Assembly (NCBI GenBank): GCA_020860865.1
Contig: JAJBTL010000202.1
Span: 1-5,605 of the forward strand
Origin: Planctomycetota bacterium
GTDB taxonomy: Bacteria; Planctomycetota; SZUA-567
Length of the DNA stretch: 5,605 nucleotides
Reading direction: 5' to 3'
In this document: piece by piece, positions 1 to 5,605 of the stretch
Numbering within the stretch: position 1 is the first letter of the stretch
Layout: every line of letters starts with the position of its first letter
Position numbers and translations under genes: made by a program
Notes under the pieces: generated by a model
Databases searched by the model: none
What the model saw: the letters and a program-made list of their open reading frames with translations, nothing else
What the model was told of the DNA's origin: nothing

Positions 1-1
1 G

Positions 2-706
2 TACGAGGCGGACGAGACAAAGGTCAAGCAGCTCCGCGCCCTCCTCGCGGTCAGCGACACCAACGTCACCCTGGCCGAGCAGAACGTCACCCTGGCCGAA
101 ATCGATCTCGCCATGTCCGAGAAGGACTACCGGGACTCCGTCATGTACGCGCCCATCGACGGCGTGGTGAGCGGGCGCTTTGCCGAACCGGGCGAAATGG
201 GCAGTCCGGGAAAGTCGATTCTCCAAATAGACGACACGAAAAACCTCAAGGCCACCGCCTACCTGCCGGGGCAATATTATCCGCGAATCGTTCCGGGGAA
301 AAGCGTCATGCGGGTGTCTGTCCTCGACCGAGTCATCGGCGACTTCCCCGTCACCTACCGGGCTCCCGGAATCGACTCCGCTCTCCGCACCTTTGAAATC
401 TGGGCCGAGATACCAGGGGACGGCGAATACGCCGTTCCGGGCGCCCAGTGCGTCGTCTCCGTCATTCTCCAGCACAGGCACGGCGTCGGCGTGCCCCGGG
501 ACGCTATCCAGCACCGCGACGGCAGGCAGTGGCTGTTTGTCCCGGACGGCGACGTCGCCAAAATTGTCGAGGTGACGTCAGGCCTGGAAATGGACGGCTG
601 GGCCGAACTCGTGGAAGGACCAATCACGTCCGGCGACCGGGTCGTGACCCAGGGCCAGTTCCTCCTGAACGACGGTTTCCCCATTCGGGAGCAGGGCGGT
701 TCGTGA
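2..706 (+). CDS. RND efflux periplasmic adaptor subunit (membrane-fusion/HlyD family), 5'-truncated
   Basis: This is the C-terminal part (234 residues plus TGA stop) of an adaptor that would link an inner-membrane RND pump to an outer-membrane channel. The reading frame is open to the left edge, so the signal peptide or lipoprotein signal and the first half of the hairpin are outside the window; the internal ATG at 113 is not the true start. In window numbering, residues 1-48 are Ala/Leu/Glu-rich helix, the descending arm of the alpha-hairpin. Residues about 50-77 are the second lipoyl half-motif (APIDGVVSGRFAEPGEMG, then a LQIDD turn). About 81-155 fit the beta-barrel, including the usual PG-x-x-C/V-x-V strand. 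About 162-227 fit the membrane-proximal domain, with VPRDAI, a LFVPDGD strand, GDRVVTQG and LLNDGFPI. The domain order and the RND gene 90 bases downstream support the call. Substrate cannot be read from the sequence. The family call is firm; only the 5' end is missing. Confidence 0.93.
   Translation, partial: YEADETKVKQLRALLAVSDTNVTLAEQNVTLAEIDLAMSEKDYRDSVMYAPIDGVVSGRFAEPGEMGSPGKSILQIDDTKNLKATAYLPGQYYPRIVPGKSVMRVSVLDRVIGDFPVTYRAPGIDSALRTFEIWAEIPGDGEYAVPGAQCVVSVILQHRHGVGVPRDAIQHRDGRQWLFVPDGDVAKIVEVTSGLEMDGWAELVEGPITSGDRVVTQGQFLLNDGFPIREQGGS
62..103 (+). repeat. Tandem 21-base repeat encoding two heptads in the adaptor hairpin
   Basis: Two adjacent 21-base units (62-82 and 83-103) share their first 17 bases exactly. 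They encode NVTLAEQ followed by NVTLAEI. The unit is seven codons, which equals one coiled-coil heptad, and it lies in the helical hairpin of the adaptor. It looks like a small in-frame duplication that would lengthen the helix by one heptad without breaking its register. Chance similarity within a low-complexity Ala/Glu/Leu helix is less likely because the match is at nucleotide level. Confidence 0.75.
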
Positions 707-784
707 TCGTAATGCGTGTGGGCGCGAGTTGTTTGTCCGCTATCGCCATGTTGCTTCAGCACGATTTTCGCCCCGAACGTCACC

Positions 785-790
785 GGAGGA
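785..790 (+). promoter_or_regulatory. Shine-Dalgarno site of the RND pump gene
   Basis: GGAGGA lies six bases before the ATG at 797 and decides the start of the pump gene. A GTG at 716 in the same frame would add 27 residues (beginning MWARVVCPLS) ahead of the conserved N-terminus. It has no comparable site and is rejected. In the 90-base gap between the adaptor stop and this ATG I see no convincing -35/-10 pair and no terminator, so the two genes are probably co-transcribed. Confidence 0.88.
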
Positions 791-796
791 TTTCCT

Positions 797-3700
797 ATGT
801 TCCTCTCGAACAGTTCCGTCTCCCGGCCAATCGTCATGAGCTGCCTTGTCATCGCCCTCGCTCTCCTTGGGATAAACGCATCCCAGAAGCTTGGCCTTGA
901 ACTTCTGCCCAAAATGGATATTCCCTACGTCACCGTCCAGGTCACCTATCCCGGCGCCACTCCGGCCGACGTCGAGGTGGATGTGGTGAAGCGGGTGGAG
1001 GACGCGGTGGCGTCGGTGGACGGTTTGAAACACATCACGTCGTCGTGTTTGGAAAATGTCGGGCTGGTCATACTCGAGTTCACCCTGGAAACGGACGTCG
1101 ACGTCGCCGCCAACGACGTCCGCCAGAAAGTCGACGCCATCATCGACGACTTCCCGTCCGGCGTCGACCGGCCGGTCATTCTCAAACTCGACATCAACGC
1201 CATGCCCATTGTCAAACTGGCCCTCACGGGGACCCTGTCCATCGAGGAACTGTACGACTTCGCCGATCAGGAACTGTCCGACCGGTTGTCGTCCATTCCC
1301 GGTGTCGCCAACGTCGACATCATCGGCGGCGCCGAACGGGAGGTCCACGTCGTCCTCGACCGGGAAAAGGTCTCCGCCGCCGGCCTCTCGAGTTCCGAGG
1401 TGGTGGCCGCCCTCGAGGCCGGCGTCCTGACCATTCCGGCCGGCCGCGTCCAGGAAAAGAGCGGCTACGAATACAATATCCGCTTCGACGCCGAATACGG
1501 CGACTTCCGCGACATCGGCAATCTGCAGGTGGCGGGCCGGGACGGCGCCCGCCGCTACATCCGGGATCTCGGCACGGTTGAACTGGCGTCCGAGGAAATC
1601 CGCCAGGCCTCGTTCATCAACGGCCGGCCCTGCATTGGCATCCAGGTGGTGAAGCGGGCCGACGCCAACGCCGTGAAGGTGGTGAACGAGGTGCGGACGC
1701 GGTTGGACGAATTGTCCGCCTTTCTCCCCGGCGGTTCGGAACTGGTGTGGGTGTCGGACCAGGGCGATTTCATCGAGGAGAATTTCGCCACGACAACCGG
1801 GTCCATTCAGTCCGGCATCATTCTGACGGCGATAATCCTTTTCCTGTTTCTTTTCAATCCCCGTTCCACCGTCGTGGTCGCCGTGTCCATGCCGCTCACC
1901 ATCATAATTAGTATCTTCCTCGTCCAGGTGTCCGGGTTCACCTTCAACGTCTCCACCCTTCTCGCCCTCGCCCTCTCGGTCGGCACGCTGGTGACGAATT
2001 CCATCGTGGTCATGGAAAGTATCGCCGCCCAACTCGAGAACGGCGCAAAACCGTGGGACGCCGCCCGGGACGGCACCAACGACGTCGCCGTCGCCGTCAT
2101 CGCCTCGGCCGGGACAAACATGGTCGTCCTCCTCCCTATCGGCCTCATGGGCAGCATGGTCGGGATGGTCTTCCGGCCTTTCGCCATGACGACGTTGTAC
2201 GCGAACCTGGCGTCCCTCTTCATCTCGTTTACCCTGGTGCCCATCCTCTGCGGCGCCATCCTGAAGCCGGTCGATCCGACTGCGAAGCTGACGCGGGCCG
2301 GGGACTGGGCCGCCGGAAAAATCGAAGCCGCCGGCCGGAAAATCGCCGGAACGATTCGCCGGATGGCGGTTCGGCGCTGGCCAGCCGTCGTCGCCGTCCT
2401 CTTTACAATAGGAGTCCTTGCGCACGCGGTGTCGATGATTCCCCGCATCGGCTTCTCCATGTTCCCGGATACCGACATGGGCGATCTCAGCGTCAAACTG
2501 GAGTATCCGACCCAGCAGAATCTGGAACTGTCCATCGAGCGGGTCAAGGAGGTGGAAAAACTTATCGCCGAACTGCCCGGCGTCATCCATGTCTACTCGG
2601 ACATCGGGAAAATCCGGGCGGTGACGGGAAGCCCGTCCGAAGGCACGTTCCTCGCGAACATCACGGTGAAGTTTGTCGACAAGACGGACCGGGACGAGGA
2701 CATCCACACCCTGATGGATATGATAAGTAACAAGCTGGCCGCCTATCCGGACTGCACCGTCACGCCGTCCATCCCCAGTATCACCGGCCAGGAAACCATC
2801 CCCATTACGATGGCGGTGACCGGCACCGATCTGGAAGCGATGGAGGCGACGGTGCGGAACGTGGAGGACATTATCCGCCGGGACCCCCGGTACATCAGGC
2901 CGAACACGTCGGTCCGCGTCCCCCGGCAGGAAATCCAAATCGCCCCGAACCGCGCCATCCTGGCGGACGCCGGCATCTCCGCCGCCCAACTCGGCACCAT
3001 GCTCAGGACCAACCTGGAGGGGACCAAGGCGGCGCAGTACAAGTCCGGCGCCAGGTCCTACGACATCCGCGTCAAGTTCAGGCAGGAGTACGGCGCCGCT
3101 CAGGTCCAACAGTTCCAGATACCGCTCCAGAACGGCGAGACCGTCATGCTACCGCATTACGCGAACCTCAGTAACGAACTGGCGCCGGTCATCATAAGCC
3201 GCTACGACCGGATGCGGATGGCCGCCCTTTACTCGTCCCTCGACCGGGACTTCCCCCTCGGGAACGCCATTCGGGATATAACGGAGACGATAGAGGACCG
3301 TGGCCTTATGCCGCCCGGCAGTTCGTACACGTTCCTCGGCGTCGCCGAATTGATGGACGAGGCATTGGCCGAATTCGGCGAAGCCATCATCTCCGCCATC
3401 GTCCTCACCTACCTCGTCCTCGCCGCCGCCCTGGAATCGTTCGTCAGGCCGTTCTACATCATGCTCACTGTGCCGATGGCGCTTATCGGCATGCTTTGGG
3501 CGCTCAGGCTGACCGGTATTTCCATTAACATTTTCGTCCTCCTCGGCGGCGTGCTCCTCATCGGCATTGTCGTCAACAATGCCGTCCTCATAATAGACCA
3601 CATGTCGCAGCTCGAGCGGGAGGGGATGGACCCCGGGGAAGCGATTGTCGAGGCGATGGCTCTCGAGTTCCGGCCGGTTATCATGATCACCGGCGCCGCC

Positions 3701-3955
3701 GCCTTCGGCATGTGGCCGCTGGCGGTCGCCACCGGCCTCGGCAGCGAACTGACCGTGCCGATTGGACTCTCGTCGATTGGCGGGATTGTCGTGTCCGGTG
3801 TGCTGACGCTCATTGTGATCCCGCTCGTCTTCCTCATTCTCAATCCGCCCAAGGGCGACAAGGCGCCCCCGATGGACAATGCCGCCAGGAACATCAGGCG
3901 GACAAGCACGCGGCTGTTCAGGAAGGAAACGTCCCGGACCACGCCGGAGGCGTAG
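797..3955 (+). CDS. RND-family efflux pump, inner-membrane transporter (AcrB/HAE1-like) with atypical proton-relay residues
   Basis: This complete 1052-residue protein is close to AcrB length and should act as a trimer that exports hydrophobic or amphiphilic compounds with the adaptor encoded upstream. TM1 is at about 10-28. The first periplasmic region runs from about 40 to 335 (VTYPGATPADVE, ETDVDVAANDVRQKV, then LPGGSELVWVSDQ). TM2-TM6 occupy about 338-490 (NPRSTVVVAVSMPLTIIIS in TM2-3, LVTNSIVVMES in TM4). An amphipathic linker leads to TM7 at about 529-548 and FSMFPDTDMGDL, the start of the second periplasmic region (to about 855). TM8-TM12 span about 860-1015 (AAALESFVRPF, GIVVNNAVLIID, EFRPVIMI). 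The repeated half structure is intact, with no frameshift. By motif alignment to AcrB, Asp407/Asp408 are Thr400/Asn401, Lys940 is Asn927, Arg971 is Glu957 and Thr978 is Ile964, so the usual proton relay is missing. The ATG follows a strong ribosome binding site. Substrate is unknown. Confidence 0.95.
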   Translation: MFLSNSSVSRPIVMSCLVIALALLGINASQKLGLELLPKMDIPYVTVQVTYPGATPADVEVDVVKRVEDAVASVDGLKHITSSCLENVGLVILEFTLETDVDVAANDVRQKVDAIIDDFPSGVDRPVILKLDINAMPIVKLALTGTLSIEELYDFADQELSDRLSSIPGVANVDIIGGAEREVHVVLDREKVSAAGLSSSEVVAALEAGVLTIPAGRVQEKSGYEYNIRFDAEYGDFRDIGNLQVAGRDGARRYIRDLGTVELASEEIRQASFINGRPCIGIQVVKRADANAVKVVNEVRTRLDELSAFLPGGSELVWVSDQGDFIEENFATTTGSIQSGIILTAIILFLFLFNPRSTVVVAVSMPLTIIISIFLVQVSGFTFNVSTLLALALSVGTLVTNSIVVMESIAAQLENGAKPWDAARDGTNDVAVAVIASAGTNMVVLLPIGLMGSMVGMVFRPFAMTTLYANLASLFISFTLVPILCGAILKPVDPTAKLTRAGDWAAGKIEAAGRKIAGTIRRMAVRRWPAVVAVLFTIGVLAHAVSMIPRIGFSMFPDTDMGDLSVKLEYPTQQNLELSIERVKEVEKLIAELPGVIHVYSDIGKIRAVTGSPSEGTFLANITVKFVDKTDRDEDIHTLMDMISNKLAAYPDCTVTPSIPSITGQETIPITMAVTGTDLEAMEATVRNVEDIIRRDPRYIRPNTSVRVPRQEIQIAPNRAILADAGISAAQLGTMLRTNLEGTKAAQYKSGARSYDIRVKFRQEYGAAQVQQFQIPLQNGETVMLPHYANLSNELAPVIISRYDRMRMAALYSSLDRDFPLGNAIRDITETIEDRGLMPPGSSYTFLGVAELMDEALAEFGEAIISAIVLTYLVLAAALESFVRPFYIMLTVPMALIGMLWALRLTGISINIFVLLGGVLLIGIVVNNAVLIIDHMSQLEREGMDPGEAIVEAMALEFRPVIMITGAAAFGMWPLAVATGLGSELTVPIGLSSIGGIVVSGVLTLIVIPLVFLILNPPKGDKAPPMDNAARNIRRTSTRLFRKETSRTTPEA

Positions 3956-3985
3956 AACGGAAAGAGGTGTTTTCCTGGTCTGATT

Positions 3986-5605
3986 CTATTCCCGATGCGG
4001 CAGTTGCCGCCGCCGTCCGGCCGTCGGGTCGGACGGCGCTTTTTTGACAGCGGTGGATTTCTTGTAGGTCTGGAGGATGTCCCAGAGGCGTTCCGCCGTT
4101 TTCTGGAGGGTGGCGGAGAAGCGGGCGTTTTCACTGGCCTGGTCGGCGTTTTCGAGGGCGACGGTGCGCACCTGGGTCAGGCCGGCGACCATTTCCGACA
4201 GGGCGGCCAGTTGATCGCCCGAGGACTTTTTCACCTCGTCCATCCGGTCGGTGAGGCGGTCGAGGGCGGTGGCGATGGCGTCGAGGGCGGCGCCGGTGCG
4301 GGTGCCCATTTCGGCGCCCCGGGTGGCGTTTTCCGTCGAGACCGCCAGCATTTTGCCGGTTTCCGTCGCCGAACTGGCGCTCCGCTGGGCCAGGCGGCGC
4401 ACCTCTTCCGCCACGACGCTGAAGCCCCGGCCGTGCTGGCCGGCCCGGGCCGCCTCGACAGCGGCGTTGAGGGCGAGGAGGTTTGTTTGGAAGGCGATGC
4501 CGTCGATGGTTTTCATGATGGTCGTGATGTGTTCGGCCGACTGGTTGATGTCCCCGAGGACGTTGTTCATAAGGGCCATGTCGGTGGTACCGGCGAGGGC
4601 GTCGGACCGGGCTTCCTGGAGGGCGTGGGCGGCGTTTTCGACAACCGTGACATTGGTCTTCGCCTTGTCGTGGATGGTGCCGGCGCTGGCGGCGAGGTTG
4701 TCGACGACGGTGCCCTGTTCCTCGGAGACGGCGGACAGGCGGGAACTGGATTCCGAGACCTGGATGGAAACGTCGGCGAGTTCGTCGGCGGCGGTGGCGA
4801 CCTGGTCGAAAACGCGGCGGAGCGTTTCGAAATTTTCCGCCGCCTCCCGCTCCCGCGTCTTCAGGGTGAGGGCCATGTCGTTCAGGGCGCGGACGAGAAT
4901 GCCGGTTTCGTACTGGTTCGGCTCGTCCATCCTGACGCCGAATTCGCCGTCCCGCACCGCCAGGGCGAAGGAGGCCGCCGTCCGTATCGGTTTGGACAGC
5001 CGCCGCGCCGCCGCGATGGCGACGGCGACAAACACCATCGCCGCGACGAGAAGTATCAGGAGCTGGATGGCGGCGTGCCGGTAAATCGGCGCCATGAACA
5101 TCTTTTCCCGCATGATGGTGAGGACGAACCAGCCGGTCGTCTCCAGCGGGCGGTAGGACAGGAGTATCCATTCGTTCGCGTCCATGGCCGGCGACTGGAT
5201 GCGGAGGGCGCCCGGATTTCCGGCAGCCAGTTCGGACCGTAGGGTGCGCCAGGCGCCAACCGCTTCGCCGGACGTCGGGATGTTTTTCGGATCGAAGAGG
5301 GTGGCCCGCGATTCCACTAGGTTCCGGTTTTGGCTGGCGACGAAATGGCCGTCCCTGTCGATAATGGCGCAGTAGCCGTATTGGGCCAGAACGCCGGGAA
5401 CCCGGGCGATAAAGCTGTCGAGCCAGCCGGTGGCGACATCGATGCCGACAACGCCGGCAAACCGGTTGTTCTTGTAAAACGGCACCGAATAGGTGGAGAG
5501 GAAGGTGTTGCCGGCGCCTTCGTCGAAATAGGGTAGGGTCCAATTGCTCCGGCCGGTATCCCGGGGCGTGGTGAACCATTCGGTCCGGTATTCGTGTTGG
5601 GTGTA
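3986..5605 (-). CDS. Methyl-accepting chemotaxis protein with dCache periplasmic sensor, N-terminally truncated by window edge
   Basis: The minus-strand frame is open from the right edge to a TAG at 3986-3988 (539 residues visible). A GTG at 5485 lies inside the sensor domain, and in-frame residues before it (WTLPYFDEGAGNTFLSTYS) are a classic first-subdomain dCache/PDC motif, so the true start is off the window. In window numbering, residues 1-57 end the first PDC lobe (VVGIDV). About 60-165 form the second lobe, ending TTGWFVLTIMRE. About 178-200 is the second membrane helix (LLILLVAAMVFVAVAIAAA). About 200-250 is HAMP (RRLSKPIRTA). About 280-515 is the signalling coiled coil with the conserved tip IAFQTNLLALNAAVEAARAG and GFSVVAEEVRRLAQRS, which binds CheA and CheW. 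The tail is short and basic (KKAPSDPTAGRRR) and lacks an NWETF-type CheR/CheB tether. The ligand cannot be named. The gene converges on the efflux operon, so shared control is not implied. Family assignment is firm. Confidence 0.95.
   Translation of the reverse strand, partial: YTQHEYRTEWFTTPRDTGRSNWTLPYFDEGAGNTFLSTYSVPFYKNNRFAGVVGIDVATGWLDSFIARVPGVLAQYGYCAIIDRDGHFVASQNRNLVESRATLFDPKNIPTSGEAVGAWRTLRSELAAGNPGALRIQSPAMDANEWILLSYRPLETTGWFVLTIMREKMFMAPIYRHAAIQLLILLVAAMVFVAVAIAAARRLSKPIRTAASFALAVRDGEFGVRMDEPNQYETGILVRALNDMALTLKTREREAAENFETLRRVFDQVATAADELADVSIQVSESSSRLSAVSEEQGTVVDNLAASAGTIHDKAKTNVTVVENAAHALQEARSDALAGTTDMALMNNVLGDINQSAEHITTIMKTIDGIAFQTNLLALNAAVEAARAGQHGRGFSVVAEEVRRLAQRSASSATETGKMLAVSTENATRGAEMGTRTGAALDAIATALDRLTDRMDEVKKSSGDQLAALSEMVAGLTQVRTVALENADQASENARFSATLQKTAERLWDILQTYKKSTAVKKAPSDPTAGRRRQLPHRE
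4011..4045 (+). terminator. Rho-independent terminator of the efflux operon
   Basis: Bases 4011-4022 pair with 4027-4038 in a 12-bp GC-rich stem with one G-U wobble (4020/4029), closed by a four-base loop GTCG (4023-4026). One C and then six T residues (4040-4045) follow. This is a strong intrinsic terminator in the plus direction, 55 bases past the pump stop codon. It is directional: on the minus strand the hairpin is preceded by A residues and not followed by T residues. It lies wholly inside the 3' coding end of the convergent chemoreceptor gene. Confidence 0.88.

Noticed and set aside
716..796. N-terminal extension of the pump from a GTG at 716
   Set aside because: The added 27 residues are unlike RND N-termini, no good ribosome binding site precedes the GTG, and the ATG at 797 has GGAGGA at ideal spacing.
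707..796. Possible promoter in the adaptor-pump gap (TTGTTT at 729)
   Set aside because: No plausible -10 element lies 16-18 bases downstream, and the only inverted repeat (GCGA/TCGC) is four base pairs with a long loop.
1093..1155. Dense GTCGAC/GACGTC-like palindromic stretch
   Set aside because: It is explained by Val-Asp-rich coding in a conserved part of the pump with GC-rich codon choice.
740..3109. Long minus-strand open frame (789 codons) opposite the pump gene
   Set aside because: It is antisense to a clearly homologous RND gene. Its translation is rich in Asp/Gly/His/Arg with no recognisable domain, as expected for a shadow frame in GC-rich coding DNA.
3853..3868. Small hairpin GGGCG/CGCCC in the pump 3' end, considered as a receptor terminator
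   Set aside because: The stem is only five base pairs, and on the minus strand it is followed by just two T residues.
3995..5242. Long plus-strand open frame (415 codons) opposite the chemoreceptor gene
   Set aside because: Its Gly/Val/Asp-rich translation mirrors the conserved receptor on the minus strand and shows no family resemblance; it also overlaps the terminator.
4131..5579. Second minus-strand frame (482 codons) overlapping the chemoreceptor
   Set aside because: It is Arg/Pro/His-rich and out of frame with the conserved receptor, typical of a codon-bias shadow.

Overview
The window is a GC-rich, gene-dense stretch of bacterial chromosome holding three protein genes and almost no non-coding sequence. 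A tripartite-type RND efflux pump with its periplasmic adaptor implies a Gram-negative (diderm) cell. The membrane chemoreceptor implies a chemotactic, probably motile one. I cannot assign a genus. The GC bias is strong enough to create many long shadow frames, which are not annotated.

Layout: (1) On the plus strand, positions 2-706 hold the 3' part of a membrane-fusion/HlyD-type adaptor gene whose start lies left of the window. (2) After a 90-base gap ending in a clear ribosome binding site, positions 797-3955 encode a complete inner-membrane RND transporter of 1052 residues. The two genes very probably form one operon for export of hydrophobic or amphiphilic compounds. No outer-membrane TolC-like gene is visible and it may lie to the left or elsewhere. 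(3) On the minus strand, converging on the pump gene with 30 bases between stop codons, positions 3986-5605 encode a methyl-accepting chemotaxis protein. It has a periplasmic dCache sensor, a membrane segment, HAMP and the cytoplasmic signalling hairpin, and its N-terminus lies beyond the right edge.

Two points stand out. First, the pump has the full RND fold and length, but each position I can align to the AcrB proton relay is substituted: Asp407/Asp408 in TM4, Lys940 in TM10, and Arg971 and Thr978 in TM11. Second, the only strong intrinsic terminator for the efflux operon (4011-4045) lies inside the C-terminal coding sequence of the convergent chemoreceptor gene, and its T-tract doubles as an AAA-AAA Lys-Lys codon pair on the other strand. 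The rest looks like ordinary efflux and chemotaxis machinery. I see no CRISPR array, RNA gene, mobile element or unknown multigene system.
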